From Enterobacter kobei (GTDB lineage: Bacteria > Pseudomonadota > Gammaproteobacteria > Enterobacterales > Enterobacteriaceae), in NCBI RefSeq assembly GCF_018323985.1, contig NZ_AP024590.1:2666001-2730000 (forward strand): a stretch of 64,000 bases of DNA, written 5' to 3'. The notes under the pieces are model-generated. The model made no database searches and was not told where the DNA came from. It worked only from the letters and a program-made list of their open reading frames with translations. Positions 17,142-27,209 of this stretch are shown piece after piece (the first letter of the stretch is position 1; each line of letters opens with the position of its first letter). The position numbers and the translations under genes were made by a program.

Positions 17142-17360
17142 TCATTTATCGCAGAGAATTACATTAGAAGCTGCATGCCATTTTTTACGTTTATAAATCG
17201 TGTATTCAACTTTCTGGCCTTAAAAAAGGGTCTTAAAGTCATCTCCCTGAAGGTCCGAAACATGAACAGAGATATCTTTACCTCCATCAAGAAGAGAGAT
17301 GAAACCAAACCCTTGCTCTTCTTTAAACTATTTTACCAGGCCTCTGATTCTTGAGGACAT
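17142..17360 (-). pseudogene. csp pseudogene with two nonsense codons
   Basis: Has the same 219-bp length as the gene at 8433-8651 and most bases are identical. On the minus strand codon 11 (Trp, TGG) is TAG and the Glu codon of the F-E-G-Q-K segment is TAA. The rest of the frame, including K-D-I-S-V-H-V-S-D-L, is intact, so decay is by point mutation and fairly recent. No product longer than about 30 residues can be made. Confidence 0.88.
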
Positions 17361-17530
17361 AATGACTCCCGTTGCACATGATGAGGTAGTAATAAGCACA
17401 GTACCAAAATATAGACTCAAAGAGAGTGACATCTGCACTAGCTCATGGCCAACGGATTGTTAGAAACGACATTCGCCTGCACTTCGAATTTATGATTTCA
17501 TTAGGGCACGAATAGTGATAATAAGAAAAG

Positions 17531-17917
17531 ATTTTTTCCCTGCACCTCCGTGTAAGAAAAAAATAAAAAAAGAGTAATTGATTTTATTTCGACATTTTGA
17601 TCGTGCATTTTTACAATTCAACATACCATTAAAATCATTTTAATTAGTCTGAGCGTTGCCTCGCAGGGTGAAAGGTCTCCGCACAGCGTTAGCGGGATCC
17701 GCACATGCCTTGAGGACATTTATTCCTTACAGGTCAGCGATTCAAAATTTCTGATCTCCTAGAACATGATGGCTAACGGCAAAGGTAATGAAGGACTTGA
17801 TTTATCTTAAGATAACTATCTTTTGAGGATAAAATCACAACCGAAATATAAATTAAGTGGATGAAAATTCAACCAGACATGATACGGTGAAGCTCATTCA
17901 TAGGAAGGATATTTGTC
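17531..17917. other. AT-rich intergenic region
   Basis: 387 bp without a supported gene, following the end of the duplicated block. G+C is clearly lower than in the neighbouring glucan synthase gene. Confidence 0.4.
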
Positions 17918-18049
17918 ATGCCTGGCACAAATTACACAGTGAAATTTATCGATAGTGCAACTTCCTTCCCTGACTTCTTCCTGATTTACAGCTGCAATCT
18001 TGTCACGTCGTTTAAAGACCTCAAGAAGCAGACAATGCGCTGCGCATGA
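17918..18049 (+). CDS. Small hypothetical protein, possibly frameshifted
   Basis: A 43-residue frame starting M-P-G-T-N-Y-T-V-K-F, with AGGAAGG eight bases before the ATG. It ends at TGA soon after F-K-D-L-K-K-Q. In the next frame the sequence goes on plausibly as A-L-R-M-M-L-R-Y-A-N-L-L to a later stop, so this may be a gene truncated by a one-base shift. Family unknown. Confidence 0.35.
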   Translation: MPGTNYTVKFIDSATSFPDFFLIYSCNLVTSFKDLKKQTMRCA

Positions 18050-18223
18050 TGCTGCGTTACGCTAACCTCCTGACACGAAATCGCATGTAAGTCTTGTGTT
18101 CTATACTTACATCAAATAACAGCAGCTGTTAAATCCCTGATGCCTTACGCCCATCCTGAGAGAACTTTTCTGAACTGATTTCGCAACTGCTCCTGTGCAT
18201 TAACGAAGCATCAGAGCATCATT

Positions 18224-21200
18224 ATGAAAATCAACCCCAGGTCATGGCTTCGCCACTCCTTTATCCTCACAAAAACAGCCGGACGATTGCCCTTTCCCGC
18301 AAACGATCCTGCAGGTGAACAGCATCACCATTCAGAACTGTTTTCGACACCTCAGCTGGAGCGCTACGGACAAAAGCTGGCCCGGATTCACAAGTTGTCT
18401 CCTGACAAAATGCCCTACTACCTGCTTAAACGGCTGAGTGACAACGAGACGGTAATTACACAAAACTGCTACGCGCTGAATGCTGACAAGAAAACGAGCA
18501 TCATGCCCGCCGGAGAGTGGTTGCTGGACAACTACTACCTGATTGAAGAGCAAATCCGCATCGTCCGGCAGCACTTACCAAAAAGTTTCGGGAAAGGTCT
18601 GCCGTCACTGACCTCCCCTCATCAATGTCCACGCATTTATGATATTGCTTCAGAGGCAATAGCGCATGGCGACGGGCGCTGGGATACCGCCAGCCTCACC
18701 AGCTATATCAGCGCTTATCAACAGGTAACGCCGTTAACGCTGGGTGAGGTTTGGGCTTTGCCGGGAATGATGCGTCTGGCGCTGATTGAAAACCTCCGTC
18801 GGGTCAGTATAGAGGTGGTGCAGGCTCAGCAAGAACGCAGCCTAGCAGATATGTGGATAACGCGAATGACTGAATCCGCCGAAAATGCTCCGGCTGACTT
18901 AATCATGGTTATCGCTGATATGGCACGTTCCCGTCCTCCATTGAGTAGTGCTTTTGTGGCAGAGCTGGTGCGTAGACTTCAGGGACATGGCAATGCGCTG
19001 GCACTCCCATTGACCTGGGTTGAACAGCGGCTAGCCGAACAGGATCTTACGAGCGATATTCTTATCCATCGCTTCAATCAACAGCTGGCTGTCAGCCAGA
19101 TCTCTGTGAGTAACAGTATTGCCGGTTTACGCTTACTTAATGAAACAAACTGGGCTGATTTCGCCGAAAACATCAGCGTGGTGGATCAGACATTACGTCA
19201 TGACCCCGCTGGAATTTACTCCAGCATGCATTTTGACACCCGTGACCATTACCGCCATGTCATCGAGCTCCTGGCCAGGGAAAGTCACCGCAGTGAACCT
19301 GAAGTGGCAAACCGGGTACTGGCGTTGTCACGAAAAAAATCCTCAGATAGACCCCATAACCACATAGGCTATTATCTGATGGGTGAAGGTCGCCGGCAGC
19401 TTGAATACGAACTATCTCTGAATACGTCTGGCTTTAAGCATTTGCGGCACAATTTCAATTCATTTCCTTTGTTGTCGTGGCTGGGCAGCATGAGCCTTCT
19501 GAGCACGGCGGCAACAGCGGCAATATTGTATGAAACAGCGTTGTCAGGCATCGTCTGGTTGTTACTGGTAATAGCATTGCCGTTGGTTGTGGCTGTCAGC
19601 CAGCTGGTCAGCGATATGCTGAGTGAAGCCACAACCCGTTTCCGCATTCCCCGCCCCCTGCCAAGAATGAATTTTTCCGATGGCATCCCGGACGCGTCGG
19701 CAACCATGGTTGCCATCCCCTGTATGCTGAACAGTCGTGAAAATCTTGATGCCCTGCTTACTCGTCTTGAAGTGTGCTGGCTTGGTAATCAGGACAATAA
19801 TCTCTGTTTCGCGTTGCTTACTGATTTCGCGGACTCTGCGTCAGAAAATAGCGACGAGAATCGTGCGCTGTTAAATCAGGCGATGGCCGAGACACAAAGT
19901 CTTAACCGACGCTACCCCAGCAGCCGCCAGCGATTTTATTTGCTGCATCGATCGCCTGAGTGGAACGCATCACAGGGCATCTGGATGGGATATGAACGCA
20001 AGCGGGGGAAACTGGCGTTGCTGAACAGCTGGTTACGCCATCCTGATAAGCAGTTCTCCAGCGTTTCTGACCTGCCAGTCCATCTGTTACCCGGAAACAT
20101 TAAATATGTCATTACGCTGGACAGCGATACGCTCCTGCCCAGAGATACCGCGCATAAGCTGGTCGCAACCATGGCGCATCCCCTGAACAAGCCAGAATAT
20201 GATCCAGCGCGTCAAAGGGTCGTTAAAGGGTATGGCATTTTACAGCCGGGACTGGCCGAAGAAATGCCCCGCGATGGTCAGGGTCGCTATGCCGCCATGC
20301 GCAGCAGCGTACCGGGTAATAATCCTTACTCAATGATGTCATCGGATATCTATCAGGATCTTTTCGAAGAGGGCTCCTTTGTTGGTAAGGGTATTTATGA
20401 TATTGACATTTTTGTGCAGTCCACCGCCAACACCTGTCCCGAAAATCTTGTTCTCAGCCACGATTTACTCGAAGGATGCTATGCCCGTGCCGGGCTGTTG
20501 AGCGAGGTCTTGCTCTACGAGCAGTATCCTAATAATTATCTCTCCGATTCCGCGCGCCGCACCCGCTGGATCCGTGGAGACTGGCAACTGCTTAACTGGC
20601 TCCGACCTCAGGTCCGCAAAGCAGACGGAAGCCGGGATAAAAATCCGTTGTCCATGCTCTCTCGCTGGAAGTTGCTCGATAACTTACGCCGCAGTCTTGT
20701 GGCACCCTCGTTACTTGTGTTGTTATTTTGCGCGCTGCTGTGGGTGCCAAATCCACTTTACTGGCTGGGCGTGCTGACCATCTTCTGGCTGCTGCCTGCC
20801 GTGATGTGTATTGTCCTTGACCTTTTACACAAGCCCCTTCGTCGCCCGCTGAAGCAGCATCTGAAGCTGGTGATGGCCGGCGCGCTGAAACGGCTATCCC
20901 GGACGGCACTTAACTTTGTCATCTTACCGCATGAAGCTGGCTATTCGTTCTACGCTATTGGCGTAACCCTCTGGCGACTGGGCGTCAGCCACCGGAACCT
21001 TACCCAGTGGACAAGTCACAGTCCTGACAGTACCCGCGACAATATCTCCATCTGGCGTTTTTCTCGGGCTATGTGGGTGAATCTCGTATGCGGTGTGGCA
21101 CTGACGGCGCTGACCATGACGTTTGCGCCTCAGTTTCTGGCAATAGCCATATCCATCAGCATCGCATGGTGTCTGGCGCCGCTGTTAATGAGCTGGCTGA

Positions 21201-24200
21201 GCCGCCCGCCAGTGCGTAAAGTATTTTCCCCGACTCAGCAACAAAAAGTGCTGCTTCGTCAGACAAGCCGCGAAATCTGGGCCTTTTTTGAGACATTTGT
21301 CACGGCGAAGGAGAACTGGCTACCGCCTGACAATTATCAGGAAGTCCCACAACCGACCATCGCGCATCGTACCTCTCCCACCAATATCGGACTGTCCCTG
21401 CTGGCTAATCTGACGGCATGGGATTTTGGCTACCTCCCCGGCGCAGAAGTGTTGCAGCGCATAACCCAGACCCTCGACTCGCTGGACAAGATGGAACACT
21501 ACCGGGGGCACTTGTACAACTGGTATGACACCCGAACCCTCGCACCACTCAGCCCGCGCTATGTATCAAGCGTCGACAGCGGCAACATGGCGGGGCATTT
21601 ACTTACGCTACGTGAAGGGCTGTTGGCCATGCGCAATCAGCCCGTGTTGAAAAGCGAACAGGTACTTGCCGGGCTGGACGATACGTTGTCACTCCTGGAA
21701 AAACACTGGGCGCCGAACGTGCCAGAGACTTTAAAAAACCTGCGCAAACAGTGCTTGCAGACGGCTTCGCTGCCGCTGGGGAAAATGTTAGGCGAACTGA
21801 AAAAAATGCGCACCCAGTGCAATCATCTGACGACGCTGTGCCATCAGGAATGCAGCCTGGTCGTACGCTGGACGGAGCATCTCGAACATCAGCTTGTGGA
21901 GATGTGCAGCGAGTGGTCGCATCTGCTTGGCTGGTTACCGCCGACTTACAGTGAGCCGACGTTACCGACGCTGAACTGGCTTGCCCGCGCATCTTATACC
22001 GGTGAAGGGACGCCCCCGGCAACGGCGATAGCCCAGGCCCGGCGGCGTCTGGACATCATCAGTGAACTCGAACAGCGGCTGAATGACCATGCGCAAATGG
22101 ACTTCGCTTTTCTGTACAGTGAAGCAACCAGTCTGCTTAGCGTGGGTTATAACTGCGATACCAATACGCCGGACAAAAGCCACTACGATCTCCTGCCATC
22201 TGAAATCCGCCTGACCAGTTTTGTCGCTATCGCGACAAATCAGCTCCCGCTTAAAAGCTGGTATGCACTGGGACGGCTGTTCACCACTATTGAAAATGAA
22301 ACCGCCCTGATGTCATGGAGCGGCTCGATGTTTGAATATCTGATGCCCAATCTGGTGATGCCTACCTGGCATGGCAGCCTGCTTGATGAAATGAGCAAAT
22401 CAGCGGTAATGCGACAGATCGGCTGGGGCAAAGAGCGCGGTGTCCCCTGGGGCGTGTCGGAGTCTGGCTATTATGCCTTTGATGTTCAGCATAACTATCA
22501 GTATCAGGCCTTTGGTGTACCTGGCCTTGGGCTGCGTCGTGGACTCGCCGACGATATGGTTGTTGCACCCTACGCCACGCTACTGGCATTGCTGGTTTCT
22601 CCGCAGAAGGCTTGTGAAAACCTGCTCAGACTGGAAAAGAGCGGCGCGCGAGGTGAATATGGTTTTTATGAAGCGCTGGACTACACGCCAACGCGACTGG
22701 CTAGCGGACAACTGTTCGTTATCGTACAGTCATGGATGGCGCACCATCAGGGAATGGGATTCCAGGCACTGTCACATCTTCTGCTTAACGCTCCAATGGC
22801 AGAGCGATTTATGTCGAGTCCCGCCTTCAGATCGGCCAGCCTCCTCTTACAGGAGCGTGTACCGGATGCGGTCGATCTCTACAGTCCCCGTCGTCATTTT
22901 GAGTCCCATGAAGGTAGAGTCAAACCTGTACGCTATGAACCACGGCTTTTCACCAGCGTTGACACGCCGATACCAGAAATACAGCTGCTTTCTAACGGGC
23001 ATTACCATCTGATGGTAACGCCCGGTGGCGGGGGGTACAGCCGCTGGAACAATCTAGCCCTTACGCGCTGGCGCAGCGATACCACTCGGGATAACTGGGG
23101 AACATTTTGTTATATCCGCGATCAGCATACGGGCGAAGTCTGGAGTAATACCTGGCAACCTACTGGCGACAATGCTGAAAGCCACGATGAAATAATCTTC
23201 ACCGATGCGGGGGCAGAATTCAGGCGCACCTTTGGCTCACTCAGCGTCAAAACGCAGGTGGTTGTCTCCCCGGAAGATGATATCGAATTACGGCGGATCA
23301 CATTGATGCACCGGGGCCGTCAGCCGCGTACGTTAGACCTGACGACCTATGCCGAAGTCGTGCTCGCGCCAGACGCCAGCGACCAGGCTCACCCGGCGTT
23401 CAGCAATCTGTTCATCCAGACGGAGATAGATCCTGCCCGTGACGCGATTCTTTGCCAACGCCGTGCACGCTCACCGGATGAGTCCAGTCCTTTCCTCTTT
23501 CACATGATGGTGGTGCATGGCGACAACCATGCCAGCGTCTCCTTTGAAACTGACAGGGCAAAATTCATTGGCCGCGGCAGAAGTCCTGCTGATGCGGTGG
23601 CTGCAAGCGCGGGTGGACCACTTAGCAACACATCAGGCGCCGTGCTGGATCCGATACTGGCAATCCGCCACACAGTCACCCTGCAACCCGGCCAACCGGT
23701 CACCATTGATATTATTTATGGCATCAGCGAAAACCGTCAGCAAAGCCTTGCCCTGCTGGAAAAATATCGTGATCACCCTATCGCTGACCGCGTCTTTGAG
23801 CTGGCATGGTCACACAGTCTGGTCGTGTTACGCCAGATGAACGCCAGTGAAGAGGACGCCACCTTATTTAACCGTCTTGCCAGCGTAGTACTTTACCCGG
23901 GTCAGGAATTACGTGCCGACGAACAGGTGATCAGCCGTAACCGGCGTGGTCAGTCCGGCCTGTGGGGATGGGGGATTTCTGGCGATCTGCCGATTGTGCT
24001 GCTGAGCATTTCCAACGAGGAGAGCATTGCCTCTGTTAACACCTTTATCCAGGCGCACCGTTACTGGCGGCAGAAAGGGCTGGAAGTGGATCTTGTGATC
24101 CTGAATAACAGCCCTGGCGGCTACCAGCAGGTGCTTCAGACGCAGATTATGGATTTAATTTATGCCGGTTCAGAAGCGAGCCTGCTGGATAAACCTGGGG

Positions 24201-26806
24201 GGATATTTGTGCGTAATGGCGAGCATCTATCTGCTGAGGACAAGCAGCTGTTGATGAGTGTGGCAAGCCTGAGTCTTGACGATCGCGCTGGGGGGCTTGT
24301 TGAACAGTTTAATCAGCGTATCCATTCGTCAAAACGACCGGTGAGACGTCTAATGCCTGACCTGACAGCGGGACACAATCATCATCAGGAGTGGCGGCCG
24401 AGCACCGATCAACTGAGTCACTTTAACGGATATGGCGGATTTTCTTCGGACGGACGGGAGTATCAAATCGTCCTCAGAGAAAATGAGCCAACGCCCGCGC
24501 CGTGGTCAAATGTGCTGGCAAACCCCGTTTTTGGTAGTGTGCTATCCGAAGCGGGACAGGCCTATAGCTGGTATGAAAATGCCCATGAATACCGTTTAAC
24601 ACCCTGGGAAAACGATCCGGTCAGCGACCGAAGCGGCGAAGCGTTTTATCTGCGCGATGAGGAAAGTGGAGTCTGTTGGTCGCCCACGGCGCTGCCAGTA
24701 CGCGGACAGGGTGATTACCTCACCCGCCATGGATTTGGCTACAGTGTGTTCACCCACCGTGAAAGCGGTATAGACAGTGAGTTGACGGTGCTGGTAGCCG
24801 AACAGGCGCCGGTTAAACTGGCGATCCTGAAGCTCAGCAATACCTCCGGGCGTACACGTAAACTTTCCGTCACCGGCTATGTGGAGTGGACGCTCGGGAG
24901 CACGCGCACGCGCTCTTCCCCTCACATCATCACACATATCGCCAGCGTGCCAGGCGGCAGTGGCGTAATGGCGAATAACTTTTATGGGTCCAATGGAGGT
25001 GAACGCACCGCCTTCTTTGCCGTCAATCATCCTCACAGTACATTAACCGGTGACCGGCGCGAGTTTATGGGCCGCAATGGTTCGCTGCAAACTCCGGCGG
25101 CCATGAAGCTGCGGGGACTCTCTGGTAAAACCGGTGCTGGTCTCGATCCCTGCGCCGCGATACAGTCGGCCACCACGCTCATCGATGGTGACCAGAAAAC
25201 CTTTATTTTTGTACTTGGCGTAGAAGCAAATCCTGCCCAGGCGCAGGCGATGATCACCCGCTTTCTGAATGAGGATAGCGCCCGCCAGGAGCTGAACAAT
25301 GTTCATCATTACTGGCACGGTGTACTCGATAAAATCGTGGTCAGTACCCCTGATACATCCGTTGATTTACTGGTTAACGGCTGGCTGCTTTATCAGACGA
25401 TGGCCTGTAGAATCATGGCGCGTAGCGGGTACTACCAGTCCGGTGGTGCATTTGGTTTTCGCGATCAGTTGCAGGACACTCTTGCGTTGAGTCATGTTGC
25501 ACCGGAGCGACTGCGCGATCAGATAGTGCTGTGCGCCTCACGGCAGTTCATTGAAGGTGATGTCCAGCACTGGTGGCATCCGCCGTACGGTAATGGGGTA
25601 CGCACACGCTGTTCAGACGACTATCTCTGGCTGCCGCTCGCGGTTTGCCATTATGTAACCACGACTGGTGACATCGACGTGCTGGAGCAGAACATTCCTT
25701 ATCTGGAAGGGCGACTGCTCCAGCCGGGTGAAGAGTCTGTCTACGATACGCCGGTCATCAGCCATATCGAAGAAACACTTTGGCAGCACTGCGTAAAAGC
25801 CATTGAGCATGGCTTACAGTTCGGCCAGCATGGTCTGCCGCTTATGGGCGCGGGTGACTGGAACGACGGTATGAACCGGGTCGGTATTGAGGGTAAAGGG
25901 GAAAGTGTCTGGCTCGGGTTCTTCCTGTACGATATTTTAGAGCGCTTCGCGATACTGGCAGAACAACGGCAGGACGTTGCTGTGGCCTCGCGGTGTCATT
26001 CAGAGGCACTGCGCCTGCAACAAAATCTTGAGGCTTCAGCCTGGGACGGTGAGTGGTATCGACGTGGATATTTCGACGACGGTACCCCGCTGGGTTCGAA
26101 AGCGTCGCAGGACTGCCGGATTGATGCGATCGCACAAAGCTGGTCCGTGCTCTCCGGGGCGGCAGCACCTGCCCGCAGTGTTATGGCAATGCAGGCGCTG
26201 GATACACATCTGGTGGATAACAAAGCAGGGCTGATTAAACTGTTAACGCCACCGTTTGATGGGCACGGTTCAAACCCGGGTTATATTCAGGGCTATTTAC
26301 CCGGTGTACGTGAAAACGGTGGCCAGTATACGCATGGGGCTATCTGGGCCATCATGGCATTTGCGCGGATGGGTCAGACAGAACGTGCGTGGCAGCTATG
26401 GTCAATGATCAATCCGATAAATCACACCCTTATGCCCGCCGGGGTCGACATCTACAAAGCAGAGCCCTATGTCATGAGCGCGGATGTATACAGCGTAGGA
26501 CCACATACCGGGCGCGCGGGGTGGAGCTGGTACACGGGGTCTGCTGGCTGGGCATACCGTCTGCTGACCGAAGAGTTACTGGGAATAAAACGTTACGGTG
26601 AGTATCTCGTCATTCATGCACAGATACCCGCTGCCTGGCCCTCTTTTAAAATGGCATATCAATACGGGCGTAGCCAGTATCAAATCAGCATTACTCATAG
26701 TGACAGTGAGAATAAGATCACGCTGGATGGCGTCATATTGCCGGATGACAAAATCTTTTTACGGGATGACGGAGCAAACCATACAGTTGATATTATTCAG
26801 ACCTGA
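18224..26806 (+). CDS. Cyclic beta-1,2-glucan synthase (NdvB/ChvB type)
   Basis: A 2860-residue inner-membrane enzyme of the same size as rhizobial NdvB/ChvB and Brucella Cgs (about 2820-2830). Membrane segments lie near 418-465, 822-870 and 948-1005. The GT84 domain has the UDP-glucose Asp motif T-L-D-S-D-T near 631 and R-W-I-R-G-D-W near 780. A glycoamylase-like domain follows (about 1340-1530, with W-G-V-S-E-S-G). Two GH94 N-terminal-type domains then lead to the C-terminal GH94 phosphorylase-like domain, with F-R-D-Q-L-Q-D near 2410 and G-D-W-N-D-G-M near 2543. Cgs-type enzymes self-glucosylate, elongate, set chain length with the GH94 part and cyclise. No exporter (ndvA/chvA) is adjacent. 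Rare in Enterobacteriaceae, which make linear or branched MdoGH glucans, so horizontal gain is likely. Confidence 0.9.
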   Translation: MKINPRSWLRHSFILTKTAGRLPFPANDPAGEQHHHSELFSTPQLERYGQKLARIHKLSPDKMPYYLLKRLSDNETVITQNCYALNADKKTSIMPAGEWLLDNYYLIEEQIRIVRQHLPKSFGKGLPSLTSPHQCPRIYDIASEAIAHGDGRWDTASLTSYISAYQQVTPLTLGEVWALPGMMRLALIENLRRVSIEVVQAQQERSLADMWITRMTESAENAPADLIMVIADMARSRPPLSSAFVAELVRRLQGHGNALALPLTWVEQRLAEQDLTSDILIHRFNQQLAVSQISVSNSIAGLRLLNETNWADFAENISVVDQTLRHDPAGIYSSMHFDTRDHYRHVIELLARESHRSEPEVANRVLALSRKKSSDRPHNHIGYYLMGEGRRQLEYELSLNTSGFKHLRHNFNSFPLLSWLGSMSLLSTAATAAILYETALSGIVWLLLVIALPLVVAVSQLVSDMLSEATTRFRIPRPLPRMNFSDGIPDASATMVAIPCMLNSRENLDALLTRLEVCWLGNQDNNLCFALLTDFADSASENSDENRALLNQAMAETQSLNRRYPSSRQRFYLLHRSPEWNASQGIWMGYERKRGKLALLNSWLRHPDKQFSSVSDLPVHLLPGNIKYVITLDSDTLLPRDTAHKLVATMAHPLNKPEYDPARQRVVKGYGILQPGLAEEMPRDGQGRYAAMRSSVPGNNPYSMMSSDIYQDLFEEGSFVGKGIYDIDIFVQSTANTCPENLVLSHDLLEGCYARAGLLSEVLLYEQYPNNYLSDSARRTRWIRGDWQLLNWLRPQVRKADGSRDKNPLSMLSRWKLLDNLRRSLVAPSLLVLLFCALLWVPNPLYWLGVLTIFWLLPAVMCIVLDLLHKPLRRPLKQHLKLVMAGALKRLSRTALNFVILPHEAGYSFYAIGVTLWRLGVSHRNLTQWTSHSPDSTRDNISIWRFSRAMWVNLVCGVALTALTMTFAPQFLAIAISISIAWCLAPLLMSWLSRPPVRKVFSPTQQQKVLLRQTSREIWAFFETFVTAKENWLPPDNYQEVPQPTIAHRTSPTNIGLSLLANLTAWDFGYLPGAEVLQRITQTLDSLDKMEHYRGHLYNWYDTRTLAPLSPRYVSSVDSGNMAGHLLTLREGLLAMRNQPVLKSEQVLAGLDDTLSLLEKHWAPNVPETLKNLRKQCLQTASLPLGKMLGELKKMRTQCNHLTTLCHQECSLVVRWTEHLEHQLVEMCSEWSHLLGWLPPTYSEPTLPTLNWLARASYTGEGTPPATAIAQARRRLDIISELEQRLNDHAQMDFAFLYSEATSLLSVGYNCDTNTPDKSHYDLLPSEIRLTSFVAIATNQLPLKSWYALGRLFTTIENETALMSWSGSMFEYLMPNLVMPTWHGSLLDEMSKSAVMRQIGWGKERGVPWGVSESGYYAFDVQHNYQYQAFGVPGLGLRRGLADDMVVAPYATLLALLVSPQKACENLLRLEKSGARGEYGFYEALDYTPTRLASGQLFVIVQSWMAHHQGMGFQALSHLLLNAPMAERFMSSPAFRSASLLLQERVPDAVDLYSPRRHFESHEGRVKPVRYEPRLFTSVDTPIPEIQLLSNGHYHLMVTPGGGGYSRWNNLALTRWRSDTTRDNWGTFCYIRDQHTGEVWSNTWQPTGDNAESHDEIIFTDAGAEFRRTFGSLSVKTQVVVSPEDDIELRRITLMHRGRQPRTLDLTTYAEVVLAPDASDQAHPAFSNLFIQTEIDPARDAILCQRRARSPDESSPFLFHMMVVHGDNHASVSFETDRAKFIGRGRSPADAVAASAGGPLSNTSGAVLDPILAIRHTVTLQPGQPVTIDIIYGISENRQQSLALLEKYRDHPIADRVFELAWSHSLVVLRQMNASEEDATLFNRLASVVLYPGQELRADEQVISRNRRGQSGLWGWGISGDLPIVLLSISNEESIASVNTFIQAHRYWRQKGLEVDLVILNNSPGGYQQVLQTQIMDLIYAGSEASLLDKPGGIFVRNGEHLSAEDKQLLMSVASLSLDDRAGGLVEQFNQRIHSSKRPVRRLMPDLTAGHNHHQEWRPSTDQLSHFNGYGGFSSDGREYQIVLRENEPTPAPWSNVLANPVFGSVLSEAGQAYSWYENAHEYRLTPWENDPVSDRSGEAFYLRDEESGVCWSPTALPVRGQGDYLTRHGFGYSVFTHRESGIDSELTVLVAEQAPVKLAILKLSNTSGRTRKLSVTGYVEWTLGSTRTRSSPHIITHIASVPGGSGVMANNFYGSNGGERTAFFAVNHPHSTLTGDRREFMGRNGSLQTPAAMKLRGLSGKTGAGLDPCAAIQSATTLIDGDQKTFIFVLGVEANPAQAQAMITRFLNEDSARQELNNVHHYWHGVLDKIVVSTPDTSVDLLVNGWLLYQTMACRIMARSGYYQSGGAFGFRDQLQDTLALSHVAPERLRDQIVLCASRQFIEGDVQHWWHPPYGNGVRTRCSDDYLWLPLAVCHYVTTTGDIDVLEQNIPYLEGRLLQPGEESVYDTPVISHIEETLWQHCVKAIEHGLQFGQHGLPLMGAGDWNDGMNRVGIEGKGESVWLGFFLYDILERFAILAEQRQDVAVASRCHSEALRLQQNLEASAWDGEWYRRGYFDDGTPLGSKASQDCRIDAIAQSWSVLSGAAAPARSVMAMQALDTHLVDNKAGLIKLLTPPFDGHGSNPGYIQGYLPGVRENGGQYTHGAIWAIMAFARMGQTERAWQLWSMINPINHTLMPAGVDIYKAEPYVMSADVYSVGPHTGRAGWSWYTGSAGWAYRLLTEELLGIKRYGEYLVIHAQIPAAWPSFKMAYQYGRSQYQISITHSDSENKITLDGVILPDDKIFLRDDGANHTVDIIQT

Positions 26807-26944
26807 CCCAGTTCGATAGTGTTCTGTCAACCTATGGGAAAGCACTATTTTGAAGTTTGTCATCCACCTGATAATGCCGACAACAAATAGTTTATGGTAA
26901 GAATTCCACCTGACCCGGATATCGGGTCGGGTCCCCTCGTTTTG

Positions 26945-26953
26945 TGGTACAAT
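26945..26953 (+). promoter_or_regulatory. Extended -10 promoter for the ydfK-like gene
   Basis: TGGTACAAT fits the extended -10 pattern TGnTATAAT about 23 bases before the start codon. The -35 is poor. Just upstream ACCCG-GATAT-CGGGT is a short perfect inverted repeat that could be an operator. Confidence 0.45.
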
Positions 26954-26975
26954 ACCCAACCCGGAGAATATTACG

Positions 26976-27209
26976 ATGAAATCTGAAGACACCCTGGATT
27001 GGTACCCATCCCAGCTCCCGCCAGTAAAAGTTATCCTTGGCAATGCAATCCTTGAGGTTGCTAAAACCGGGCGCCCGCTTAACACGCGAACCTTGCTTGA
27101 ATACCTGCAGGTAATCCAGGTAAAACAGATGCGTCGCGATAATAAAATTGCTATGCAAACGGCTATAGATGTTTTACGGGACAATCAAAAAATTAACGGA
27201 CGACTTTAG
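26976..27209 (+). CDS. ydfK: YdfK/YnaE-family cold-shock prophage protein
   Basis: A 77-residue protein, the same length as E. coli YdfK and YnaE. It shares the frame M-K-S-x-D-T-L-x-W, then G-R-P-x-N-T-R-T-L-L, and ends I-D-V-L-R-D-N-Q-K-I-N-G. In the Rac and Qin prophages these genes sit beside pinR or pinQ at the tail-fibre end, exactly as here. E. coli members are cold-induced. The molecular role is unknown. A GGAG precedes the ATG by ten bases. Confidence 0.88.
   Translation: MKSEDTLDWYPSQLPPVKVILGNAILEVAKTGRPLNTRTLLEYLQVIQVKQMRRDNKIAMQTAIDVLRDNQKINGRL

Larger units (their letters stand above)
16720..17530. repeat. ynfU-csp block, copy 2 (decayed)
   Basis: Direct repeat of 8019-8830, estimated by eye at roughly 85 percent identity. 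It covers the ynfU tail, the non-coding spacer, csp and its upstream region. Similarity ends near the GGGCACGAATAGTGATAATAAG segment. The icd remnant that follows copy 1 is absent after copy 2. Confidence 0.8.
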
